From CAZQHK01 sp964593455 (lineage in GTDB: Bacteria > Muiribacteriota > CAYSPT01): a stretch of DNA of 64,000 bases. Below the pieces are notes generated by a model. It was not told the DNA's origin. It saw only the letters and a list, made by a program, of their open reading frames with translations, and ran no database searches. The DNA is taken from assembly GCA_964593455.1 (NCBI GenBank), contig CAZQHK010000005.1:62001-126000 (forward strand). The letters are read 5' to 3'. This document shows positions 55,201 to 62,262 of this stretch, piece after piece (position 1 is the first letter of the stretch; each line of letters starts with the position of its first letter). The translations under genes and the position numbers were made by a program.

Positions 55201-56796
55201 AGATTCACCACCGCCGGAATCAGCCACCTGGATGGTGGTCTGGTTCCCGGCCCCGGTCAGGGTGACCGACAGGGTAAGCTCGCCGGAGGTAAAATCATTA
55301 CCGGTAGAATCGGCGGGAGCGATGCTTACCGATCCGTTGGAGGAAGTCAGGTTGACTATTCCGGCATAGCTTACCAGCGTCTCGCCGCTCTGATCTTTGG
55401 CGCTGATAGTAATATCGAAAGCCGAGCCGCTGACGGCATAACTTGGAGCAGTTACCGTGAAACTCGTGAGCGCGGCCGGTTCGGGATTAACCGCTCCCTG
55501 GGTCGGAGCGCTTATCCAGTGCCATTCAGCGGCGGAATGAGCGGTGTCGGTGGAGTTTTCGTCCCGGCCAATACTGTAATTTGAAGGAAAACTCTTGGCG
55601 TTGACACAGTCGCTTTCCGCCACCGTCCCGCCGGCCTTGGTCCACTCGCCCGCATCGCAGAACACATCGAGATCAGCGTCATCCAGGCTGCTGCCGAAAC
55701 TACCGCTCAGGTCCGCCCAGGCCACCACGTCTTCCACGGTCCCGATAGGATCGTAGAACATGACCATGGCGTCGGTACTGGTGAGCCCTTCCCCTGCGAA
55801 GAGCATGAGCACGCCGTCGGCGCCGGCGGTGGTCTCGTCGGTCCCTTCCTCGTCGATCAACACGATATATTCACCGGTGCTGATGGTTGTTCCGGCGGCA
55901 ATAGATTTGATTATATTCCCGGTATTCTTGTAGCGGAAACTGCATCCCTGGATATCGATATCGCTGCCGCCCGCCTGGCAGTAGAGCTCGATCCAGTCCG
56001 GAGAGTTCTTGAACTGGACTTCGTTGATGACGATGACCGCGGCCGGGTCCAGGGCCGAGGCGGTAGCCGCTCCCGGGCTTTGGCCGCTCATGAGACTCCA
56101 GTCGGCCTTGGCGTTGGTATCGGTCCCACCGGCCGCCCTTTGCAGGGACTCGCCGGCCCCAAGACCGCTCGAGCCAACACTCTCGGTGTCATTGGTAGGT
56201 ACTCCGGCACCGGCTGTGCCTGTCCATTGCGAGGCATTGACAACCTCATCGAAGGCCGTTTGCTGGGCCGCTGCCCAGCTCGCGTCACCGTTGGCAAAAC
56301 TGATTGCGTCCTGGATGACGGCCGAGTCGTTCTTGAGAATAATGACATTGTCCGATCCTGTCAATCCGCTATCGGCCGAATAGAAATCACGATACCCGTT
56401 CCCGTTCGTGTCGGCACCGGTCTCGTCGGGCGTGACCCCGTCATTGATATGCAGAACTATAAACTCGTCGGCGGCCATGGTGTACGCCGGGAAGGTTTTT
56501 AGCGATGAGCTTCTCTCCAGCATCTCCCAGTTTTCGATTGACTGGGTTCCGGGTCCCGTATTATAGATCTCTATCCAGTCAGCGGAACTGCTCTCAGCCG
56601 GAGCCACCTCGTTAACGAGGACGGCACCCAGGGCTACTGCCGGCAGAAACGATACCAGCAGCGACACCGACACGACCGTAAACAGGAACCGGGGCAGACG
56701 TTTGAGTGGTTTCAATCGGCTCGGCGACTCAAACAATCGACGCTCTATAACAGTATGGTTTCCCTTTTTATCTTTCGATTCGGATAACGTTGTCAT
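49285..56796 (-). CDS. Giant secreted protein with eight lamin-tail domains
   Basis: 2503 aa. ATG at 56796 has AGGAGG 8 nt upstream (the ATG at 56802 is too close). A long basic leader plus hydrophobic segment forms an extended signal peptide (about 1-58). Eight lamin tail domains, each opening like INEVxxxxxDWIEIY, begin near residues 60, 256, 550, 750, 955, 1272, 1472 and 1778. Between them lie Ig-like spacers (SAFDITISAKDQSGETL). Then comes a cohesin-like domain (about 2055-2185, KMMVVPRKKGVSEGEYFYVD), a ZU5-like stretch (GPQGTQIQIAAGVIKGS), and a FlgD-type Ig domain at the C-terminus (VYDVKGRLVRTL; WNGIDDHGQVVPTGIYV). Probably a surface adhesin or matrix protein; the C-terminal domain resembles sorting regions of type IX-like secretion substrates (inference). 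Confidence 0.88.
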   Translation of the reverse strand: MTTLSESKDKKGNHTVIERRLFESPSRLKPLKRLPRFLFTVVSVSLLVSFLPAVALGAVLVNEVAPAESSSADWIEIYNTGPGTQSIENWEMLERSSSLKTFPAYTMAADEFIVLHINDGVTPDETGADTNGNGYRDFYSADSGLTGSDNVIILKNDSAVIQDAISFANGDASWAAAQQTAFDEVVNASQWTGTAGAGVPTNDTESVGSSGLGAGESLQRAAGGTDTNAKADWSLMSGQSPGAATASALDPAAVIVINEVQFKNSPDWIELYCQAGGSDIDIQGCSFRYKNTGNIIKSIAAGTTISTGEYIVLIDEEGTDETTAGADGVLMLFAGEGLTSTDAMVMFYDPIGTVEDVVAWADLSGSFGSSLDDADLDVFCDAGEWTKAGGTVAESDCVNAKSFPSNYSIGRDENSTDTAHSAAEWHWISAPTQGAVNPEPAALTSFTVTAPSYAVSGSAFDITISAKDQSGETLVSYAGIVNLTSSNGSVSIAPADSTGNDFTSGELTLSVTLTGAGNQTTIQVADSGGGESGTSGTINVVTVLPAPVFRINEVAFNGGGGGFTEDWVEIYCVDDGVSGSGFNLSGYTIRASNETGINKTIGDCTVKTGEYLILHYVDGTDETQLTGDAVDIYTDKSGPSGTDDVIVLYDSSEAVLDMIVWANQSGSFSNLNETYLDGLCTAGHWTRAGGAVVESDCVDSSTIGNDESTARDASSTDTGAKADWVRYVNPTPGTASATALSATIKVTEVMVAGSADWVEFYCVDDNNSGNGVNLKNCSITDLDSTNTTHKKVLGDSDNDGVADQDCTIKTGEFLILYYDQAGTDETAATGGSLDNTVEIFTEAQSSVTSTDEQQVFVDALGNYIDGVCWSNQDGTFTTEQTQVDLLVPSGNWTIAGGSAAESDCIDSTTVSSSQSIARDNLNTDTNAKADWMVLDSPNPGALTPAPVTARLMINEVLVKNKTGDKDWVEIYCVDDGNNGNGVNIKGAYISNLDGSGTSKNKIFGDSTNDGSPNQDCTIKTGEFLVFTTDTADTDETEAGGDGILNISSDAWTSITSTDETLAIYDAVGNLLDCVAFSDGALPSAELGNVQTLLDSADAYTPANKAWTDFEPTDADPNDCFLSTTMKTGWSMARDSVPTDNNSKEDWTPRSTSTPGANNGDPPTVHHFDVDSPAYAVSGTAFDITATARNEDNTLMDTYVGTIVISSSSGSVSVAPESASGFTDGVLTVPVTLTGATGQTTTIQIEDSGNTGTSQSIQIVDQIPEPVLKINEVAFDGGGGGFDSDWIEIYCQDDGLSGNGFNLAGYTIKPKNETTIDKTFGNTTIKTGEYLLLQYNNSSGTDESALTGDFIDCYTADTGLTSSDEMVAIYTPAGDVVDMVVWANQNGSFTNLSEEYLKTLVTAGHWTKAGAEVAESDCLDSTVVGGGESVARITNEETSIPDDTASKADWLVTAVPTPGKSNLSGPKPNVGLLISEIAPSKGGGGQANDWIEVYCYDDLNGGAGVEISGYSFYIDSTVKSITNGTIVRTGEFILLVFDTEDTDDTESDDGVINIFSDRSGMVTSDDQVVIYDHKDNLIDAVCYANMDGDALTETEAADMTTIIAAGGWVGSADEESCASVAGLGEGNSLARDRLFTDTNAAADWQMVTSPTPGKKNYAPGEPYALEITPSGTVSAFVSVSVDIGVQVVDIFGSIVTSSSVQIDVNTDSVSAEVSMDGGFTWSSSGTGYATYGSLSAQARDSNSGRFVVSATTPGGSLKSDAKEIVVISLPSVVLNEIMYNPVGDSGLEYIELYNRSASSVDLTGWNLTIADKAISIPDSTTIAVGEHLLLAKELDTFESVYGDGNGTWGDHPTENFQAVDVPTFTLDNTSGTISLNSSDTVTKTSVTYLDSWGADANGLSLEKKDPDMLDKNDPVIDAYNWAESEPHAQNGTPGHQNSLYEGNPSTLEFSHTIVSTAYIGDPLIIRAKILSNRTIDFVRLYYREALSGDSYTTLNMNLLAGTNLYEVRIPQEDVTLSGIEYYLQASDIVNTKTLPALTPSDIPYTIAIEDNTMKMMVVPRKKGVSEGEYFYVDIMIVNARDLVGAGFEITYDTTYLDLQDSDENREGEQIAVGSLMGLGFNEINLAEKGLIQFSVTGVKDEVTGDGPLAVIYFKVKNPNAGVPLPSGTYPLSLQNCLVIDDDDNETVPAQFDGEVVIGTGSSEIIDDQGGVVSGPQGTQIQIAAGVIKGSFRITIEQMDANDLPTTDSLVDNQYMVPSMVALDIKPHTLTFTRPVTLVFGFDDDLIEAAGIEEKNLAIYHWHQDLSSPVAPGGTVRPKWARRRRSRLRSLKRERKVGFFSKRGGGSVGAKNASDDAYWEKIGGDVASGDNTVTAMITRPGIYMLVGDTDPGRRMEIYDVSVSPSPFSPAEGSLKPESYLTFGITNDADELWVRVYDVKGRLVRTLAEKATNVPEGLVQYTWNGIDDHGQVVPTGIYVMSIYAEDELYRLAKAETSVIVSRHMYE

Positions 56797-56812
56797 AACC
56801 ATATCCTCCTAA

Positions 56813-56840
56813 CTTTCCACGCCTCTTGTTTGAGGGTGGG
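56813..56840 (+). repeat. Dispersed intergenic repeat, arm A variant
   Basis: CTTTCCACGCCTCTTGTTTG followed by AGGGTGGG. It lies directly upstream of the giant lamin-tail gene's ribosome site. Confidence 0.5.
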
Positions 56841-56939
56841 ACCACAGGTTGCCGCTACGACACCCTGATTACACTCACGTTTGGCGAATTGAACAAACCT
56901 CCGCCCGGGTTTTCTTTCCACTCTTACTTTCCAATTTAA

Positions 56940-56962
56940 CTTTCCACGCCTCTCGCTTGAGG
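56940..56962 (+). repeat. Dispersed intergenic repeat, arm A variant
   Basis: CTTTCCACGCCTCTCGCTTG followed by AGG. Second copy in the same 167-bp gap, 127 bp from the first, ending 7 bp before the stop of the upstream barrel gene. Confidence 0.5.
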
Positions 56963-56969
56963 CCACAAA

Positions 56970-59135
56970 TTACAGTTCGGCGGACAGGTTGAACGAACCG
57001 ATCCGCGCCGTGTAGTTATCATCGAAACTGGCGTTATTCCGCATACCTTCAGACCGGAAATTGAGCGAGAACTCCATACCCGGCCGCAGGCGATACCGGA
57101 CCTCGATCCGGCTTTTTTCCTTTGTTTTGAACTGCTCCCCCCTGTTGCTCTCAACATCGATCATGGCCAGCGCCCGCAGCCGCTGCGTGAGCCGCAGGTC
57201 GATTCCGGCACCGATGGATTCGCTGGGCGCAGTTGCCGCAGCCCACCCTCTCCGGCTGTATTCCGCAGACAACTTGGCCCATGAGTAGGGTTTCAGGGTC
57301 ATCTTGATCGACGAACTATTGGCCACGCTTTGTTGACTCGAACGGTTGAGTTTACCGAGCAGGCTCAGGCTGCGCCGGGGTTTCCATCTGAGATCGAGCC
57401 CCCATCGTTGAGAGCCGCCCGCAGAGTTCCCCATGCCCAGAGTCTTGACGAACTCCCGCCCGACACTGGCAGTGGTTACCAGTCCCGGTGAGAAGTGATA
57501 ACTTACCGCTATGTCCGCTGCTTTTTTTACGATGTTCTCGGGATCTTTAAAAATCTCTTCGGCAGAATATGAAAGCTCGTTCTTAACCGTAATCTTCGAG
57601 GTTGGCCGGTACCGAAGCGACAGCTTGGTCCAATCGGAACTGGACGAGATTAATCCGTTTATTTCGTCTTTCCGCGCAGTTGTTTCCAGGTGTCCCGTCA
57701 CTTTCTTCCACAGCTTGCTGTCAACGGTCAATCCAATATTGTTGGAGATCCTCTCATCGTTCACACCATGATCACTCTCAAAGCGGTCGAGCTTCGTCTC
57801 GGCGCTGTATCGCGGCTGTACGTACTTCACCCTGATATTCCCTCCCTTTGACGCCTGGCCCGGTTCGAGATCATCACCCCGGCGGCGCCTGGTATGCGCC
57901 CGCCCGAAAACGGTGAGAGGCCGGGCCACCTGCCAGGCGAATGAACTTACGATATCCTTTTCGAGACCATCGTTGTCGGCAAATGAAAGACTGCCCTCAA
58001 AGGGTCCATCGGGGACATAGTCCAGGATGGCAAACCGCTTGCTGCTCAAACAGTCCTGGTCATTGTTTCCTCCCAGGAACACGAAATCGTCACCGATACG
58101 CTTGGTCCCGAGCCTGAGAATCACCGAGTCCAGGTCGATCTCGGCCTCCACGCGGGCAGCCTCATCTCTCAAGGCCGCATCGGTCACCAGCGAACTGAAA
58201 TCATTCTCGCTGAGCGCTACTTCGCTCTGAATAGTTATCCGGTCACTCAAATAAAGATCATGCCTGAGGTCGATCACCGTCTGGGAAGACGATGATTCGG
58301 GCGCGAACGTGGCGCTACCTTCCCGGCCGCCGTCTTTTTTCCGAAGCACCGTCAAACCGAGATTGCCTCCGGGACCCCCGAGCTCCACTAAACCGTCGAA
58401 TCCAATCAGAGTCCGGGTTAATTCATCAGGGTCATCCGGTATATACTCGTAGAACACCTGAACCCTGACACCACCGGGAACCTCATCGTTGAACGACAGC
58501 GTTCCGCTATCATAATCAAAGGTGTAATCACGGTTACGTTTGAGTGTTTCGCCGTCCAGTTTAACGATCTCACTCCCGGACACGATATCCGCGTGCAGTA
58601 AGTGGAACGGTCCTTTGGTAAAATTCCCTTCCAGCGTTTCCCGGCTTGAAAGCCCGGTCATTCTGCTGAACATAATTCCCACTTCGTGATCACCAACCCG
58701 GCTTCTCACCCGGCCGCCTTTAACCTTGCGGCTATGAATCAGGAACGAAGAACCATCATAATCGACATCGATATCTCCCACTTCGGCGACGTAGTTCTCA
58801 CCTTCCGCCTGCAGGTAGACATGCTCCACCCGGTCCGAACGAGTATCGTCGAACCTGACATCCGCCTGGATATTGTCGCTGACATAACCGAGCATGCTGA
58901 ACCGCAGGCTTTGGTCGAATTCTTCAGGCTTTTGGAGCTCCGGAATATCCCGTTCGGCCTGGATTTGATTGCCGATGACTTTGAATGATTTCACGTTGAA
59001 GATCTTATTGGCACGAACCTGAAGACGGCCGTCACTGTCCTGCCAGGCACAAGCCAGAGCGGGAACCAGCAGAACCGCCAAAACCGCGAGCGGTACCGTC
59101 ATGTGCGATCCTCGTTTTATAAGAGCAGCTCCCAT
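56970..59135 (-). CDS. Large outer-membrane beta-barrel-like protein
   Basis: 721 aa. Start ATG at 59135 gives a basic n-region (IKRGSH) before the hydrophobic core, better than ATG at 59102, though both have AGGA upstream. Cleavage near ACA-WQ. A first domain (about 35-230) has paired strands and the motif VKLDGETLKRNRDYTFDYDS then GTLSF, which recurs in large surface and barrel proteins of the FCB group. The remainder (about 240-721) alternates polar and aromatic residues with RIxVKYVQPRYSAETKLDRF-type strands and ends GSFNLSAEL. First gene of the envelope locus. Likely a porin or surface-translocation barrel; function unknown. Confidence 0.75.
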   Translation of the reverse strand: MGAALIKRGSHMTVPLAVLAVLLVPALACAWQDSDGRLQVRANKIFNVKSFKVIGNQIQAERDIPELQKPEEFDQSLRFSMLGYVSDNIQADVRFDDTRSDRVEHVYLQAEGENYVAEVGDIDVDYDGSSFLIHSRKVKGGRVRSRVGDHEVGIMFSRMTGLSSRETLEGNFTKGPFHLLHADIVSGSEIVKLDGETLKRNRDYTFDYDSGTLSFNDEVPGGVRVQVFYEYIPDDPDELTRTLIGFDGLVELGGPGGNLGLTVLRKKDGGREGSATFAPESSSSQTVIDLRHDLYLSDRITIQSEVALSENDFSSLVTDAALRDEAARVEAEIDLDSVILRLGTKRIGDDFVFLGGNNDQDCLSSKRFAILDYVPDGPFEGSLSFADNDGLEKDIVSSFAWQVARPLTVFGRAHTRRRRGDDLEPGQASKGGNIRVKYVQPRYSAETKLDRFESDHGVNDERISNNIGLTVDSKLWKKVTGHLETTARKDEINGLISSSSDWTKLSLRYRPTSKITVKNELSYSAEEIFKDPENIVKKAADIAVSYHFSPGLVTTASVGREFVKTLGMGNSAGGSQRWGLDLRWKPRRSLSLLGKLNRSSQQSVANSSSIKMTLKPYSWAKLSAEYSRRGWAAATAPSESIGAGIDLRLTQRLRALAMIDVESNRGEQFKTKEKSRIEVRYRLRPGMEFSLNFRSEGMRNNASFDDNYTARIGSFNLSAEL

Positions 59136-59407
59136 GTCCCATCCTGCCCGGGCGTATCACCCGGACTCTCTCTTCCTGTCCCACAGCAGCGTCCTACTAC
59201 TGTATTCTTACTGTTCAGACATATAACGGACATATCCTCCCCGCATTGCGGGCAGGACACAGGCCTCTGTTGGTATCGTCAACCTCGAGGGTTGCCTTGA
59301 GAGGGAAAAGAAATTAAAGCAATTATTTAAGCAATTCCCGGTCTACCCTCGTCAGCAAAGAGAACCGGTAGGAAGAAAAACCTCAAGCACCGGATGAGAA
59401 AGATGGT
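59136..59407. other. Intergenic region upstream of the envelope locus
   Basis: No gene. GC-rich near 59240-59290 with the short palindromic phrase CCCGCATTGCGGG and a CCTCGAGG, AT-rich near 59305-59335 (AAAGCAATTATTTAAGC). A promoter for the 721-aa barrel gene must lie here, but I cannot pick boxes with confidence. Confidence 0.4.
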
Positions 59408-59456
59408 GAGAAAACAAAGAAAACGGCCCGGCTTGCAGGACACAAACCGGACCGCT
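59408..59456 (-). terminator. Intrinsic terminator of the cyclase-like/HEAT/barrel operon
   Basis: On the minus strand AGCGGTCCGG and CCGGGCCGTT pair over 10 bp (two G-T wobbles) with a 15-nt loop, followed by TTCTTTGTTTTC. 48 bp past the barrel stop. Confidence 0.7.
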
Positions 59457-59503
59457 GTTTTTGCTGGAATATAACCTGAAAAGAATCAGGTTAAGGCTAA
59501 AAA

Positions 59504-60292
59504 TCAGAATTTTTTAAGCAGGTAAACCTTGATCCCTGAATATTTAATTTCGGCGCTGTCGTCACCCGATTCGGCTTCCAGGTCGAGACTCCGGTAACCC
59601 ACAATTATTTTGAGGTCATCACGGATATGGTAGTTGAGCCGAAAATCGAGATCGGAAACCTCTCCCCGGTCGTTTCCTGAGTCGATTTCCATATATCCGA
59701 ACGATCCCGACAAGGAAACTTTCTCGCTCATTTTTGTCTTGCCGGAAAAACCGATAACCGGTACCGGGATTTCGAAAGACTCTGTTCTGGTCTGTGTACC
59801 ACCGAGAGTGGTACCGGTAATGGAGGCTTCAACATCAAGGTATCTCAAACCCAGCATCAGTGACAGTTTGTTTTTTTCAGTTTTACTTAAAATACGGTGA
59901 TAGTTCAGATCCAACAGGCCGGTTTCTACCGACGAGGTAAGGGTGGAGTTGACCAGGTACTGCACACCCTTGTAATTGATGGTGCTAGTGATCTGTTTTC
60001 TCCCGGTGTTTTCAATACTGGCGTAGCCGCCGGTCAACTTGTATCGGCCGCCCGGACGGTAGGAAAAAGCCAGACTGGGCGCGGTATCCTCCTCAATCCC
60101 GAGCGTGTTCTCGAGATTAACGACGTTACCGGTGAGAACTCCCTCGGTCACCTGTACCGAACCTTCGATCTCCTGGAACCAGGCTCCTGCAGCTAAAGAA
60201 AACCGGCTGCCGCTTCCGGCCAAAACCGCGCCATTCATCGAAAAGAGTAACAAACCGATTAGCGTAAAACAAACCACATTGCCTATCTTCAC
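59504..60292 (-). CDS. Small outer-membrane beta-barrel protein
   Basis: 262 aa. GTG at 60292 has GGAGG 7 nt upstream. Signal peptide about 1-26 (cleavage near VLA-GS). The rest is a chain of amphipathic strands with short turns (FSLAAGAWFQEIEG; PSLAFSYRPGGRYKLTGGYA; KLSLMLGLRYLDVEAS; LKIIVGYRSLDLEAESG) and ends VYLLKKF with terminal phenylalanine. Size suits an 8-12-strand barrel of the OmpA/OmpW kind. It is the last gene of the operon with the HEAT protein (13-bp gap). Confidence 0.78.
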   Translation of the reverse strand: MKIGNVVCFTLIGLLLFSMNGAVLAGSGSRFSLAAGAWFQEIEGSVQVTEGVLTGNVVNLENTLGIEEDTAPSLAFSYRPGGRYKLTGGYASIENTGRKQITSTINYKGVQYLVNSTLTSSVETGLLDLNYHRILSKTEKNKLSLMLGLRYLDVEASITGTTLGGTQTRTESFEIPVPVIGFSGKTKMSEKVSLSGSFGYMEIDSGNDRGEVSDLDFRLNYHIRDDLKIIVGYRSLDLEAESGDDSAEIKYSGIKVYLLKKF

Positions 60293-60305
60293 AACCAAAC
60301 CTCCT

Positions 60306-62252
60306 TCAATTCGATCCCTTGCGGCTTTCAGCCAGCGCTTCCTCGATTACATCTTTGAACTGTTCGTTTGTCTCGGAAGCAGCCAGTTTCGTCAAAGCAC
60401 CCACGGCATCGGCGCCACCCAGTTGGCCAAGAGCCAGAATAGCATGTTCTTTTACTACCGGGCTCCGGTCATCGATCAGCTCTTTGACAAAGGTCAGCGC
60501 CCGCCGGTCGCCGATCTTGCCCAACGCGTCAACTGCATGGTACCTGATGTCCTGGTTTTCATCCTTGAGCTGGCAGATAAGAGGCGCCAGACCGCCGGTG
60601 ATTTTCAGTTCTCCCAGCGAGTAGATGGCAAAACACCTGACATTTTGATCATCATCCATGAGCAGTTCTTCGAAGAGGAAAGACAGTTGCTCGACGCCGG
60701 GAAGTTCTTCGTCAAGCTTGATCTGCACTTCAGAAATCTTGCCTTTCAGTGCCTTGAGCATGGAGAACGAGTCGGTTTCGAGAAACTCCACTTCCTTTTG
60801 TTCATCAAGGGAGACAGCCAGCAGTTTGGTCAGGGTCTCTTTGACTTTGAACTTGCCCAGCAGTTTGACAAACTGCGGCACCCGGTACAGACCGCTCGCT
60901 TTGTCCCCGGCCTTGACAATCTGGTCCTGGTACTTGTCGCCGACCTTGATCAGGCTCTTTAACACACGCTCTCGGACCTTGATGGTATCGTCCATGATAC
61001 TCTGGATGAGCGGTTTAACCACTTCCTCCAGTCCGAGTTCTCCCAGGGCGTAAGCGGAACTCATCCGCATTTTCTCGTCACCTGTCTTCAGTTTATCGTG
61101 AAGAAAATTCACCACTTTCATATCTCCGAACGCGTGGAGCGTTACAGCGGTGTTGGCCATCATCCGATTGTCTTCGTCATCGAGATACGGACGGATCTGC
61201 TCGATAATCCGATTGTCTCCTATTTTACCGATAGCTTCCATGGCGTTGGAACGGATTCTCCGGTCATCCGATTTGAGCTTCTTCTTGAGGTGAGGTATAA
61301 CCTCGACATCACCTAAGTCTCCCAGGACCGTGATGGCGGTAGCCACTACCCGTTTATCCGGGGAAGTTTCGATGAGTTCGATCACATCAGGAACCACTTC
61401 TCTACTCCCCAGTCTCTTCAAAGACGCCAGTGTGTCCATGATCAATCCGCGGTTACTGCTCGTCAGGTAATCTTTTATCCCGGTGACCACCGCCGGGTCA
61501 CCCAATTTACCAAGTGCTTCCACCGCGTAACGCTGTATTTCCTCGTCGGGCTCAGCCAGCATTCTCAGCAGGTTGATCTGGGCGCTCTGGTCTCCCGAGT
61601 CTCCCAAAATGATGGCAATGTAGCATTTTTCGATAGGTGTGGCCCGGTCCAGCAAGGAGATAAGTTTAAGAGCAATCTTGGATCCGAATTTACGCAAGGT
61701 AATGGCGGCTCTCGTGTGGACCTGGTAATCCATACTGCCCAGGTTTTCAATAACGTAGTCCACCCGGTCCAGGTCCTGGAGTTCACCAATGATCCAGATC
61801 GCGCTTGCCCTACGGAAGAAATCGGAACTGCGCATCATGATGTCCAGATGATGAAACCCGCTTTTCTCGTTCCGTTCACACAAGAGCTTGATGGCCGTAG
61901 CCGAAACCCGGTTGTTGGGATCGGACACGCACTGGCGGATTTTATCCGTCACTTCCTGCTGGTCAAACCCGGCCAGGCTCTCCAACGCATTGGACCTGAT
62001 CCGGGCATTATCATGTTCGAGGTAGGTGAATATCTCCTTGATAATCCATTCGGCTTTGATATTCCCCAAAGCTTTTACCAGAGTGGCTTTGACGTTCATG
62101 TCACGCTCCAGCTCTATCTTCTGGAGCAACACATTGACGCAGCTCTCATCCACCAGTTCCGCCAGTGCTACCGCGGCGTTGAACTTGAGTTCCCGCTTCT
62201 CATGCCTCAGAAGCCTGGTGAAATCACAGAACAATTCAAACAGATTTTCCAA
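60306..62252 (-). CDS. HEAT-repeat protein
   Basis: 648 aa, TTG start with GAGGTG 8 nt upstream. Nearly the whole length is HEAT/PBS-lyase-like repeats of about 31 aa (for example EEIQRYAVEALGKLGDPAVV; RRIRSNAMEAIGKIGDNRII; QDIRYHAVDALGKIGDRRAL), broken once around 430-500 by a non-repeat helical stretch (FKVKETLTKLLAVSLDEQKEV). No signal or membrane helix, so a cytoplasmic protein-protein scaffold. It lies 10 bp after the membrane cyclase-like gene, so it is the obvious partner of that protein (inference). Confidence 0.88.
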   Translation of the reverse strand: MENLFELFCDFTRLLRHEKRELKFNAAVALAELVDESCVNVLLQKIELERDMNVKATLVKALGNIKAEWIIKEIFTYLEHDNARIRSNALESLAGFDQQEVTDKIRQCVSDPNNRVSATAIKLLCERNEKSGFHHLDIMMRSSDFFRRASAIWIIGELQDLDRVDYVIENLGSMDYQVHTRAAITLRKFGSKIALKLISLLDRATPIEKCYIAIILGDSGDQSAQINLLRMLAEPDEEIQRYAVEALGKLGDPAVVTGIKDYLTSSNRGLIMDTLASLKRLGSREVVPDVIELIETSPDKRVVATAITVLGDLGDVEVIPHLKKKLKSDDRRIRSNAMEAIGKIGDNRIIEQIRPYLDDEDNRMMANTAVTLHAFGDMKVVNFLHDKLKTGDEKMRMSSAYALGELGLEEVVKPLIQSIMDDTIKVRERVLKSLIKVGDKYQDQIVKAGDKASGLYRVPQFVKLLGKFKVKETLTKLLAVSLDEQKEVEFLETDSFSMLKALKGKISEVQIKLDEELPGVEQLSFLFEELLMDDDQNVRCFAIYSLGELKITGGLAPLICQLKDENQDIRYHAVDALGKIGDRRALTFVKELIDDRSPVVKEHAILALGQLGGADAVGALTKLAASETNEQFKDVIEEALAESRKGSN

Positions 62253-62262
62253 ACGTCACACC

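Noticed and set aside
49297..56500. Many plus-strand open frames opposite the lamin-tail gene
   Set aside because: They repeat with the period of the lamin-tail domains and are antisense shadows of the repeated coding sequence.
59136..59255. 38-codon reading frame on the minus strand just before the 721-aa barrel gene
   Set aside because: The GGGGAGG ribosome site is only 2 nt from its ATG and the peptide has no protein-like character.
59220..59400. c-di-GMP-like riboswitch hints (GGGTTGCC, GCAAAG, CCGGTAGG)
   Set aside because: The conserved blocks occur in the wrong order for the GEMM fold and the P1 stem cannot be formed.
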